Assembly (NCBI RefSeq): GCF_029504395.1
Contig: NZ_JAQFIF010000011.1
Location: forward strand, 1-64,000
Length of the DNA stretch: 64,000 nucleotides
From: Arthrobacter sp. ES3-54
Lineage (GTDB): Bacteria > Actinomycetota > Actinomycetes > Actinomycetales > Micrococcaceae
Direction of reading: 5' to 3'
Shown: in pieces, positions 50,275 to 58,513 of the stretch
How positions within the stretch are numbered: the stretch's first letter is position 1
Layout: the number at the start of each line of letters is the position of its first letter
Translations under genes and position numbers: made by a program
Notes under the pieces: model-generated
What the model was told of the DNA's origin: nothing
Database searches by the model: none
The model's input: the letters and a program-made list of their open reading frames with translations, nothing else

Positions 50275-50283
50275 GGCGCCGGA

Positions 50284-52209
50284 CTAGCTGTGGCAGTGGC
50301 CGCCGGCCGGCTGTGCACTCGCGGGCACATCCAGCACGGGGCTGCGGTCAAAGAATCCCTCGGGCCGGAGCTTGAAGCCGACCGTGTCCACCGGCATGAT
50401 GGGCCAGTCCTCGGGACGCGGGAAGTGGGTCAGGCCGAAGGTGTGCCACAGAACGATGTCCTGGCCGTCCAGCTCCCTGTCTTGTGCCACGTACTCCGGC
50501 AGCCCGGCTCCCCCGGCGTGCTGGTTCACGAAGTCACCGGTGGGGTACCGTTCCTCCTCCGCGAACCGGGTCACCCACAGGTCCTTCGTGGCAAAGGCGG
50601 CCCGCCGGGCGATGGAGGACTCCGGGTCTGCCAGCAGCGTGGGCTGGGCCTCGGTGTGGAGCTTGTAGCCCACGGGTTCGCCGAGACGGTTCCGGGACTG
50701 CAGGTTGGAGATGACCCAGGTCCGGCCGCTGCGGGCATCGGCCTCGCGCACGCCCTCAGATTCGCGTGCGATGACCGTGCGTTTCCGGGAGAAGGCGTTG
50801 CCGCGTTCGTTGCCCTCGCCCATCGCCTGCCGGACCACGTCCTCTTCCTCCACCCGGTTGGTAAAGCCGTCGATCGCCATGTCCAGCCGGGCGCTGAACA
50901 GGTGCTGGTGGTACGGAGCGCCCAGGCCGGGGGCGAGCTGGGAGATGTTGGCCGAGCCGCCTTCCGGGTAGGCGGAGGTGAAGACGACGCCGGTGGCTTT
51001 GGCCTCGAACTCGATGGTGCCGTCGAGGTAGAGGTACCAGTAAAAGCCGTAGTCGTAATTGCCGATGGTGGTGAAGAAGGAGATCACCAGGCGGCGGTTG
51101 CGGCGGGTGTAGTTGATGCCTGTCCAGAGATCGCTGTGCTTGGCCAGGATTCCCCAGTCTTCCTCATGCATGCAGATGCCGTTGCGGATTTCCCGGGGGT
51201 TGCCGAAGGCGTCGCTGATGACGGGGCTGAGGTAGGTGATCTCGCCGAGGCAGTCGCAGCCCAGTTCCAGCGAGTTGGCGTACTGGCCCACGAGGTATTC
51301 ACCGGTGTCGAAATAGTTCTGCCAGGACCGGATCGGCGACGGATCCCCGTAGGGAACCACCATTTCGGCGATGGAACCGCGGTTGATAATGGGCCGCTTG
51401 CGGCCGCCGTCCTCGAAGGCAAGGTTGTGCAGCACTACGCCTTCGCGGACGTCGAAACCGACGTCCACGCTCCACTTTTCCCACTCGACATGGTTGCCGC
51501 CGGTGACGGTGAAGCTGGGCCCGTCCGGCTGGGTGATATTGATGGGTTTCTGCGTGGTGCGCAGCGGGCCGGTGAGCTCCGGATCGGTGTAGTTTCCGTG
51601 TTCGGCGGGAACCGGGACGGCGCCGGTGTCCAGGACCTGCGTGACTTCCTGGCTGACGACGTCGACGTACGCCACCAGCCCATCCACGGGGTGCGCCCAG
51701 GCACTGTCCTCCGGGAAATCCTGCACGAAGGCCAGGCCACGCAGGATCCGGCGGCCTTTCTCCTCCGGGTACTCGAACACACCGGCGGACAGCGGGGCAA
51801 CGCGGACCTTGCTGACGTCCAGGCCACGGCCAGCCAGCGCCTTGAGCCACCGTTCGTCCGTGGCCAGGAGCTGTTCGACGACTTCGAACTCCTCCTTCAG
51901 GACAGGAAGCTCGCCGGTCACTGCTGTGTCCAGCTCGACGGCGGAAATCACCGCGCCGCTGGAAACCGAGACGGTCACGTCGGCCGGCCTCCCCCCGGAG
52001 ACGTCGTGCAGGAAGACCCGGAACCGGCGGTCCTCGCCGTCGGCCGCCGCGTTCCTGGCAGGGTCCACCAGACCGAGGTACGCGATGCGCTGCGTGTCCC
52101 CCAGCAGGCCGGCGGCACGCAGGATGCCCTGGACCGCGGTGATTTCGGCCCCCGTGGCCAGACTGTACGGGCTATACGGAGTGTGGGTGTCAGTTTTTAC
52201 GTCCATCAT
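50284..52209 (-). CDS. Copper-containing primary-amine oxidase
   Basis: Oxidises primary amines (for example phenylethylamine, tyramine or histamine) to aldehyde, ammonia and hydrogen peroxide with a TPQ cofactor made from a Tyr. In the 641-residue protein, Tyr385 in TIGNYDYG is the TPQ precursor, Asp301 in FDTGEYL the catalytic base, and His434, His436 and His595 the copper ligands. All sit three residues beyond the numbers I recall for Arthrobacter globiformis amine oxidase. No signal peptide is evident. A TAGGGT -10 box lies 18 nt upstream. Divergent TetR and nearby AraC genes probably regulate it. Confidence 0.95.
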   Translation of the reverse strand: MMDVKTDTHTPYSPYSLATGAEITAVQGILRAAGLLGDTQRIAYLGLVDPARNAAADGEDRRFRVFLHDVSGGRPADVTVSVSSGAVISAVELDTAVTGELPVLKEEFEVVEQLLATDERWLKALAGRGLDVSKVRVAPLSAGVFEYPEEKGRRILRGLAFVQDFPEDSAWAHPVDGLVAYVDVVSQEVTQVLDTGAVPVPAEHGNYTDPELTGPLRTTQKPINITQPDGPSFTVTGGNHVEWEKWSVDVGFDVREGVVLHNLAFEDGGRKRPIINRGSIAEMVVPYGDPSPIRSWQNYFDTGEYLVGQYANSLELGCDCLGEITYLSPVISDAFGNPREIRNGICMHEEDWGILAKHSDLWTGINYTRRNRRLVISFFTTIGNYDYGFYWYLYLDGTIEFEAKATGVVFTSAYPEGGSANISQLAPGLGAPYHQHLFSARLDMAIDGFTNRVEEEDVVRQAMGEGNERGNAFSRKRTVIARESEGVREADARSGRTWVISNLQSRNRLGEPVGYKLHTEAQPTLLADPESSIARRAAFATKDLWVTRFAEEERYPTGDFVNQHAGGAGLPEYVAQDRELDGQDIVLWHTFGLTHFPRPEDWPIMPVDTVGFKLRPEGFFDRSPVLDVPASAQPAGGHCHS

Positions 52210-52251
52210 GGCGACCTTCGTTCGGTGACCCTAGCGGGTCGGAACTTTATT

Positions 52252-52269
52252 TTCTATAGTTGTAGAGAA
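52252..52269. promoter_or_regulatory. Operator-like dyad in the amine-oxidase promoter
   Basis: TTCT at 52252-52255 and AGAA at 52266-52269, with matching TA steps inside, form an 18-nt imperfect palindrome. It overlaps the -35 position of the oxidase promoter (-10 TAGGGT at 52228-52233). Confidence 0.4.
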
Positions 52270-52304
52270 TACGGAAACGTAAGATGTGCCACAAGAGTCC
52301 GACG

Positions 52305-52316
52305 CAAAATATTTTG
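52305..52316. promoter_or_regulatory. Perfect palindrome CAAAATATTTTG over the TetR ribosome-binding site
   Basis: A 12-nt perfect palindrome ends at the GGGGAG that precedes the TetR GTG start. It may be an autoregulatory operator. Confidence 0.4.
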
Positions 52317-52328
52317 GGGAGTTGCCCG

Positions 52329-52919
52329 GTGCCAAAGATTGTCGATCACGACCAACGGCGAATTGAACTCGTCGATGCGACATGGCGGACCATCGCCCGG
52401 CTCGGCATTGAAAGCGCCACCATGCGGGAAATCGCCCTCGAGGCCGGCTTCGCGAACGGGGCCCTCAAGCCGTACTTCCCCACAAAGGATGATCTGCTGA
52501 CTTTCGCGTTCGGGCACGTCTTCAACCGCACCAACGAACGCATCGCGGAGGTCACCGCCGGGCAGTCCGGGCTCGTGGCCTTGAGGTCGTTTTGCATCGA
52601 GGTGCTGCCCCTGGATGAGGAACGGATCAACGAGGCCCGGATTGTCATTCCGTTCTGGCAAAAGGCCATCACCGATCCCGGCAAGGCCCGGATCCACCGT
52701 GATTCGATGCAGCAGTGGCTTGCGGCGATGAGTCGGCACCTTGCCGAGGCCCGGCAATCCGGCGCCGTCACAACAGCCGTCCCAGACACCGCGTTGGCCG
52801 GGCAGTTGCTCAACTTCCTTCTCGGCGCGCAGATCGCGGCAGCCCTCGCCCCGGAGGGCCAAGTGGAACTCGGCCTGAATGAGCAGATGGAGGGATTCCT
52901 GGCGCTGCTGGGCAGCTAA
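52329..52919 (+). CDS. TetR-family regulator
   Basis: A 196-residue regulator. The N-terminal helix-turn-helix covers residues about 8-55 (RRIELVDATWRTIARLGIESATMREIALEAGFANGALKPYFPTKDDLL). The C-terminal domain is all-helical with aromatic and acidic cavity residues. GTG start at 52329 behind GGGGAG. It is divergent from the copper amine oxidase and upstream of an AraC gene, so it most likely responds to an amine or its aldehyde. Confidence 0.85.
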   Translation: MPKIVDHDQRRIELVDATWRTIARLGIESATMREIALEAGFANGALKPYFPTKDDLLTFAFGHVFNRTNERIAEVTAGQSGLVALRSFCIEVLPLDEERINEARIVIPFWQKAITDPGKARIHRDSMQQWLAAMSRHLAEARQSGAVTTAVPDTALAGQLLNFLLGAQIAAALAPEGQVELGLNEQMEGFLALLGS

Positions 52920-52932
52920 GCACTGAGCCGTT

Positions 52933-52958
52933 CTTTTTTCGCCGGTTGTCGAAAAAAG
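52933..52958 (+). terminator. AT-rich hairpin after the TetR gene
   Basis: CTTTTTTCG (52933-52941) pairs perfectly with CGAAAAAAG (52950-52958). It can form a terminator-like hairpin, with an A/T-rich stem rather than a T-tail. Confidence 0.5.
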
Positions 52959-52993
52959 ATGACATCGGCGGCCGGCGGCGCTACCCTGAAGGG

Positions 52994-53013
52994 ACTGTGT
53001 CCCACGACACAGT
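52994..53013. promoter_or_regulatory. Hairpin/operator before the AraC gene
   Basis: ACTGTGTC (52994-53001) and GACACAGT (53006-53013) pair around CCAC, 31 nt before the AraC start. Confidence 0.4.
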
Positions 53014-53044
53014 TCCCGAATTACGACGGCGTCAGGATCTTTCG

Positions 53045-54016
53045 ATGACCGCAGTTGCAGCCCGCCCATCCCCCAGTCCCGCCGGGCAGGACGTCCGCAC
53101 CAGCACGGCAGCCTCGTTCGAGCACTGGAGGCACCTCGTCGCGGAGTCCTTCGTCCCCCTGGCCGCCTCGAGCCCAGACGCGGACAACTTCCGCGGCCGC
53201 ATGCGGGCCCGCAGGCTGGACCGCGTGGCGATCGTCGAAGTCTCCTCCACGGGCCATGAGGTCCACCGCACGCCAGCGCTGATCGCGCAATCCAACGAGC
53301 GCTATTTCAAGCTCAATCTCCAACTGCAGGGCACTGGGCTCCTCATCCAGGACAACCGCGAGGCCCTCCTGCGCCCTGGTGATCTCTCCATCTACGACAC
53401 CAGCCGGCCCTACACGCTTGCCTTCGAGGGCGACGCCCGGCTCATGGTGGTGATGTTCCCCTGGGACGCGCTGACCCTGCCACCGGACTGCATCGCGCAG
53501 CTTTCGGCCGTGCGGATGGCCTCCGACAGCGGCCTCGCCGCGATCGTCGGCCCCTTCATCGCCCATCTCGCGGAGAACCTGGACGCGCTGAGCGGCCCCA
53601 GCGGATCACGGCTGGCCGCCAACGCCCTGGACCTCGTCTCAACGATGCTGCACTCGGAACTGGACATGGCCCAGGACAGCATGAAGCCACAGGCTCTCCT
53701 GGCCGCCTCCGTCCGCGAGTACATCGACGCCAACCTGGCCGATCCATTGCTGTCACCGGCGTCGATCGCGGCGGCCCATTTCATCTCCACCCGGCACCTG
53801 CACAACGTCTTCCATGAATCCGGGAGCACCGTGGCGAGCTGGATCCGGACCCAGCGGCTAGAACGCATCCGCCGCGATTTGAGGGACCCGCTGCACAGCG
53901 GCACCTCCCTGGGTGCAATCGCCGCCCGCTGGGGGTTCCTGGACGCGGCCCATTTCAGCCGCACGTTCCGGGATGCTTATGGCCAATCCCCCAGCGACTG
54001 GCGGCGCGGCGCCTGA
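53045..54016 (+). CDS. AraC-family regulator, FeaR-like
   Basis: A 323-residue regulator. The N-terminal cupin-like AraC-binding domain (about 20-190) resembles the FeaR/AraC-binding-like group (FEHWRHLVAESFVPL; EVHRTPALIAQSNERYFKLNLQLQGTGLLIQDNREALLRPGDLSIYDTSRPY). The C-terminal helix-turn-helix pair is near 225-310 (LSPASIAAAHFISTRHLHNVFHESGSTVASWIRTQRLERIRRDL). In E. coli FeaR activates the tynA/feaB amine pathway. An equivalent role for the oxidase and aldehyde dehydrogenase here is inferred from context. Confidence 0.85.
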   Translation: MTAVAARPSPSPAGQDVRTSTAASFEHWRHLVAESFVPLAASSPDADNFRGRMRARRLDRVAIVEVSSTGHEVHRTPALIAQSNERYFKLNLQLQGTGLLIQDNREALLRPGDLSIYDTSRPYTLAFEGDARLMVVMFPWDALTLPPDCIAQLSAVRMASDSGLAAIVGPFIAHLAENLDALSGPSGSRLAANALDLVSTMLHSELDMAQDSMKPQALLAASVREYIDANLADPLLSPASIAAAHFISTRHLHNVFHESGSTVASWIRTQRLERIRRDLRDPLHSGTSLGAIAARWGFLDAAHFSRTFRDAYGQSPSDWRRGA

Positions 54017-54020
54017 CCAC

Positions 54021-54653
54021 CTACGGATTTGCCTCCAACTGCCGGTTCCTCGTCCTAAGCATCATCCAGATGGCCGCGGCGAAGACCAGGAAAAGGAGCG
54101 CGATCGGCAGGAGCAGCGCAAGCGAGTCGATGTTGCCAGCCGCTGCGGCCAGGCCGGCTATGCAGCCGAGGACGATTCCGACTGCGGCCGAGACCAGGGC
54201 GCTTCTCTTCCAGACTTTGGCATCACGATTGCTGAGGTCGGACGCCTTGGCTTGTGCAGTCTTTTCCGGTTCATACAGCTGGGTAAGAAACAAACCCACC
54301 AGGGCTGGGAACAATGCCAGGGCGGGGGTGGCTCCGGTACGGCCGGGGAAGCTGGCCGACGCCGAGGCAATCAAGATGATGACACCTAGCACCACCCCGA
54401 TGAGCGTGAAATATTTCCACCGTCGACGGGTTAGTACAAGTCTCCCCGCCCGGGTCCTTCCGCCTAGAACTACCGCACCTCCGAGAAGCACCATCGCGGC
54501 CAGGAGGCTCTGAAGGATTCCCAGCCCCACATCCGTCTCCGGACGCCAAATCATGACCAGCGATGTCACAGCGAGCGCCATGACCACCAGAGCGTCGGCG
54601 ATCCGGAGCCTTGCATCAGTCTCTTTGGTCTCTTTTGTCCCGTCAGATGCCAT
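54021..54653 (-). CDS. Hypothetical membrane protein
   Basis: A 210-residue protein with five predicted helices and a short acidic N-terminus. Paired helices (about 20-37, 43-62, 78-95) are followed by a basic loop and a second block (108-125, 150-185). Start at ATG 54653. It is convergent with the AraC gene (five bases apart). No family recognised. Confidence 0.6.
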   Translation of the reverse strand: MASDGTKETKETDARLRIADALVVMALAVTSLVMIWRPETDVGLGILQSLLAAMVLLGGAVVLGGRTRAGRLVLTRRRWKYFTLIGVVLGVIILIASASASFPGRTGATPALALFPALVGLFLTQLYEPEKTAQAKASDLSNRDAKVWKRSALVSAAVGIVLGCIAGLAAAAGNIDSLALLLPIALLFLVFAAAIWMMLRTRNRQLEANP

Positions 54654-54832
54654 GCGCTTTAGTGCATCCGTCGATTGTCCGCCTGTCAATGGGCGCGCCT
54701 TTGGACTGGAGTGAAGAACGGCCCGCGGTGACACGGCAGTGGACCGCATCTCCGAGACCTGGACTCTCGTTTCAAGTCCAGCTCTCGGGGTGCGGTTCCG
54801 GCACTGCCTCTTCTGCGTCTACGGCCCGCCCG

Positions 54833-56302
54833 TTAGGCAGGGACCGCCGCGAGAACGGACCTGCGCTCCACAGCGATTTCCACCAGCACGCCGGCGGCAA
54901 ACACGATGGGCACGGCCACCAGCAGCCCCACTGCTGTTTCAACCCCTCCTCCGATGAGGGAGGTGAAGTTGCTGACCACCAGGTAGAGCACCCAGGCCAG
55001 GAGGAGGGACGCGAGGACCGGGGCGACAAGCGTCTGCCACAGCTGTCCGGGTACCCGTTCGCGGCGGAAATAGGCGACGACGGCGAGGGAGCACAGCATG
55101 TACAGCACCAGCAGTGCCGCGACGGCAAGGCCGCTGAACCAGGAAAACAGGGTCAGCACCGGGTCCAGACCCAGGAGCGCAAACGGCGCCACGAGCAGGG
55201 CTGCGACACTGGTCTGGATCCAAGCGGCGACGGCCGGGGCGCGGTGCCGGTTGGTCCGGGCCACGACGGCGGGCATGGAACCGCGCAGCGCCAGCGAGTG
55301 AAGGTAACGGTTGATCCCGTTGTGGAACGCAATGATGCCGGCCAGCAGGGAGGTCAACAGCAGGACTCCGGTGGCGACCCCGGCCCATGGCCCGAACGTC
55401 TCCACGATCGGGCCGATCACAAACGACGTCGCGTCGCCGGATTCGAGCGCCGCGCCGGCCGCGTCGACGACGTGTGACGGACCGTAGAAGCTGACCAGCA
55501 TCCAAGTGATGAAAGAGAAGAACACGGCGATGATGCCCACGGAGAGATAGGTGGCCCGCGCAACGGTCCGGTGCGGGTCCTTAGCCTCGGCGGAGTAAAT
55601 GGCTGTCGATTCGAAGCCGAACATGGAGGCCACCGCGAACATGATGGCAACCCCCGGAGCTCCGCTGGCGATGGCTTCCGGCGCAAAGGAAGCGGCAATA
55701 TTCAGCCCCTCGGGCCCGCCGCCCTTGAACAGGACAGAGAATCCGAACATCAGAAGGATGGCCACTTCCAGGCCCACCAGGACCGCAAGGACGCGGGCGC
55801 CCAGCTCGATATTCATCGATCCCAGGACCTGGACGCCGGCCATGGTGACCAGCGCGAGCAGCCACCACGGAACCGAAATCCCGGCGGATTCCAGCAGCCC
55901 GGAGAACGCGGCGCCGTACAGACCGTACATCGCCGCCTGCACCGTGCTGTAGGCCAGGAGGGCAAGCCATGCCGCCCCGGCGCCGACCTTGCGTCCGAAG
56001 GCTGCCGTTACATAGGCGTAAAAGGCGCCGTTGGCCTGGACTTTCCGGCTCATGGCCACGAAGCCGACAGCGAAGATCACAATGACGATGCCGACGACGA
56101 GGTACGCGCCGGGGGCGCCGGCGCCGTTGCCGAGCGCTGCAGCCAGCGGTGCTGCTCCGACGATTCCAGTCAGCGGGGCCTGAGCGGACAGGACGAAGAA
56201 GAGGATGCCCATGACGCCGATACTGCCTGCGCGCAGGGCGGTGGAGTGTTCCTGGAGTGAACCGGGTTCTGCGGTCCGGGATTCGGGATTCGAAATACTC
56301 AT
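54833..56302 (-). CDS. APC-superfamily amino-acid/amine permease
   Basis: A 489-residue transporter with 12 predicted helices. The opening LRAGSIGVMGILFFVLSAQAPLTGIVGAAPLA resembles the PotE/APA-type group, with GFESTAIYSAEAKDPHRTVARATYLSV in the middle. It starts at ATG 56302 behind AAGGAT. Position between the amine oxidase/AraC genes and the aldehyde dehydrogenase suggests import of the oxidised amine. Confidence 0.85.
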   Translation of the reverse strand: MSISNPESRTAEPGSLQEHSTALRAGSIGVMGILFFVLSAQAPLTGIVGAAPLAAALGNGAGAPGAYLVVGIVIVIFAVGFVAMSRKVQANGAFYAYVTAAFGRKVGAGAAWLALLAYSTVQAAMYGLYGAAFSGLLESAGISVPWWLLALVTMAGVQVLGSMNIELGARVLAVLVGLEVAILLMFGFSVLFKGGGPEGLNIAASFAPEAIASGAPGVAIMFAVASMFGFESTAIYSAEAKDPHRTVARATYLSVGIIAVFFSFITWMLVSFYGPSHVVDAAGAALESGDATSFVIGPIVETFGPWAGVATGVLLLTSLLAGIIAFHNGINRYLHSLALRGSMPAVVARTNRHRAPAVAAWIQTSVAALLVAPFALLGLDPVLTLFSWFSGLAVAALLVLYMLCSLAVVAYFRRERVPGQLWQTLVAPVLASLLLAWVLYLVVSNFTSLIGGGVETAVGLLVAVPIVFAAGVLVEIAVERRSVLAAVPA

Positions 56303-56469
56303 TGGATCCTTCTTAACGGTCATGAGTGCTGGGGAAAGAGCTTGGGGAAGTGTGCCGGGCCAGGGCAATGGTGCACCGTGAAATCCAGCATGGCAGTTGC
56401 CACCGGATGGCGCTTGTCTTGCAGCGATCAGTTATTGTTCCTGAGCGTAGTGAGGTTGACGACTGACGT

Positions 56470-56610
56470 TCAGGACCGGAGCAGTGCCAACAGGCCGGCT
56501 CCGTCACGGGCGGCGGCCATACCGCTCTCAATTGCTCCGTCAATAAATCCGCTCCAGCCGTTGGCGATATCGGAGCCGGCAAGGAGAACCAGCCCGTGCG
56601 CCGCCTGCAT
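56470..56610 (-). pseudogene. C-terminal remnant of a flavin monoamine oxidase
   Basis: Forty-six residues, reading MQAAHGLVLLAGSDIANGWSG and continuing FIDGAIESGMAAARDGAG, match the C-terminal FAD-binding end of flavin amine oxidases (LAGxDIAxGWxGFIDGAIESG) and stop with TGA at 56470-56472. The upstream frame ends at once in a stop, so the N-terminal 400 residues are missing. The fragment abuts a TetR remnant on the other strand, pointing to one deletion. Confidence 0.75.
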
Positions 56611-56612
56611 GG

Positions 56613-56939
56613 TTCACCCAAACCCTGCTGGATTTGCTGCTGGCTGAACCCGAACTGCAGGTGTTCCAGTACGAGATGATTCTGGAAGCGCGCCGCCGTC
56701 CCGAGCTTGCCGAAGCCGTCAGCGCATTGTACGAAAACTACGTCAATGCCCTGGCGGCCGGACTGAGCGCCTCCGGCCTGACCCAGAATGTGCGCGTTGT
56801 GGCCCGCACGCTGTTCGCCGCCCTCGACGGGCTCGTTCTCCAGTACCTGGCCGGTGTCGATCGCTCAGCCATTGCCGCATCCCTTGAAGAGGTCCACGAC
56901 GTACTCCTGCTTCGGACGGGCTCCCCCAGACAGCCCTAA
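56613..56939 (+). pseudogene. C-terminal remnant of a TetR-family regulator
   Basis: The frame FTQTLLDLLLAEPELQVFQYE onward, ending LEEVHDVLLLRTG (109 codons), corresponds to the helical C-terminal domain of TetR regulators. The N-terminal DNA-binding half is absent: frame and homology begin at the junction with the amine-oxidase remnant. It could be translated from an internal start but would lack DNA binding. Confidence 0.7.
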
Positions 56940-57082
56940 CTGCACCCGGGACGCAACCGTTCGCCACAGGCCAAGAGCCGTTCGCGGATACACAAGACCA
57001 GTTCCTGCGGGTCGGGCAGACTCGAGGCATAGCCTCGGGCCACGCCGGCCGGTGCGCATTGCCTACTCGATGTGGAGTACCC

Positions 57083-58492
57083 ATGGAAACCTACGACGCC
57101 CTCCTCGCCTCGATCACCCCGGTGTCCGGTGAGACCCGCACGATCCTTGACCCTGCCACCGGGCAACCGGTCGGCGAAGCCCCGGTCCACACCGTGCAGG
57201 ACCTCGAGCAGGCCATCGCCGCCGCAGCCGCCGCTCAGCCGGCCTGGGCCGCGCTGGGCCACGACGGCCGGTCCGCCGCGCTCTTGAGGGCCGCCGACGC
57301 CGTCGAACGCTCCGCCGAGGAACTGGCCCGCCTGCTCTCCCGGGAGCAGGGCAAGCCGCTCAACGGCCCGAACGCCCGCTTCGAGGTCGGCGCCTGCGCC
57401 GCCTGGCTCCGCGCGGCTGCCGCTACGCCACTGAACCCCGAAACCGTGGTGGACGACGGCGAAACCCGCGCCGAACTGCACTACCGGCCCATCGGCGTCG
57501 TCGGCGCGATCGGCCCCTGGAACTGGCCCATGATGATCACCGTCTGGCAGGTTGCTCCCGCCCTGCGGATGGGGAACGCCGTGGTGGTCAAACCCTCCGA
57601 ATACACCCCGCTGTCCGTCCTTGCCCTTGTCGAAATCCTCAACCAGGAACTCCCGGAGGGCCTCCTCACGACTGTCTCCGGCGGCCGCGACGTCGGCGAG
57701 GCCCTCGCCGCACACCCCGCGATCGGCAAGGTCATGTTCACCGGTTCCACGGCCACCGGCAAGGCCATCATCAAATCCTCCGCCGGCACCGTCAAACGCC
57801 TCACCCTGGAACTCGGCGGCAACGACGCCGGCATCGTCCTGCCCGACGCCGACCCGAAGGCGATCGCCGAGGGCCTGTTCTGGGGCGCCTTCATCAACAC
57901 CGGCCAGACCTGCGCGGCGCTCAAGCGCCTCTACGTGCACGACGCCATTTACGACGCCGTCTGCGCGGAACTCACCAGCGTGGCCCGTGCCATGCCGATG
58001 GGCAACGGCCTGGACGAGGCCAACGTCCTGGGCCCGCTGCAGAACCGGGCGCAGTTCGACATCGTGGCCACGCTCGTGGACGCCGCCCGCGCCTCCGGCG
58101 CCCGGATCCTGCTCGGCGGCAACCCTGACCCGGACCGGACCGGCCACTTCTACCCCGCCACCCTCGTCGCGGACATCCACAACGACAATCCGTTGGTGGC
58201 CGTGGAACAGTTCGGCCCCGCCCTGCCGATCATCCGCTACAGCACCGTGGACGAGGCGGTCGCCATGGCCAACGGGCTCGACGTCGGACTCGGCGCCTCC
58301 GTCTGGTCCGCCGACCCCGCCGAAGCCCGGAAGGTGGCGGCCCGGATCGAGGCCGGCACCGTCTGGATCAACAAGCACGGCGCCGTGGACCCCCGCATCC
58401 CCTTCGGCGGCGCCAAGCAGTCCGGCTACGGACTCGAGTTCGGCGTCGAAGGCCTCAAAGCCCTCGGCGTCCCGCAGGTCATCAACGGCTGA
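57083..58492 (+). CDS. Aldehyde dehydrogenase
   Basis: A 469-residue NAD(P)-dependent aldehyde dehydrogenase. Catalytic Cys277 (NTGQTC), the general base Glu243 (LELGG), Asn148 in PWNWP and Lys170 in VVKPSEYTP are present. It converts aldehydes to carboxylic acids. I start at ATG 57083 after TGGAG. It closes the amine cluster, where it would oxidise the aldehyde made by the copper amine oxidase, the role FeaB plays in E. coli. Confidence 0.9.
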   Translation: METYDALLASITPVSGETRTILDPATGQPVGEAPVHTVQDLEQAIAAAAAAQPAWAALGHDGRSAALLRAADAVERSAEELARLLSREQGKPLNGPNARFEVGACAAWLRAAAATPLNPETVVDDGETRAELHYRPIGVVGAIGPWNWPMMITVWQVAPALRMGNAVVVKPSEYTPLSVLALVEILNQELPEGLLTTVSGGRDVGEALAAHPAIGKVMFTGSTATGKAIIKSSAGTVKRLTLELGGNDAGIVLPDADPKAIAEGLFWGAFINTGQTCAALKRLYVHDAIYDAVCAELTSVARAMPMGNGLDEANVLGPLQNRAQFDIVATLVDAARASGARILLGGNPDPDRTGHFYPATLVADIHNDNPLVAVEQFGPALPIIRYSTVDEAVAMANGLDVGLGASVWSADPAEARKVAARIEAGTVWINKHGAVDPRIPFGGAKQSGYGLEFGVEGLKALGVPQVING

Positions 58493-58513
58493 CGCTGCCC
58501 TTGATTGGGGCCA

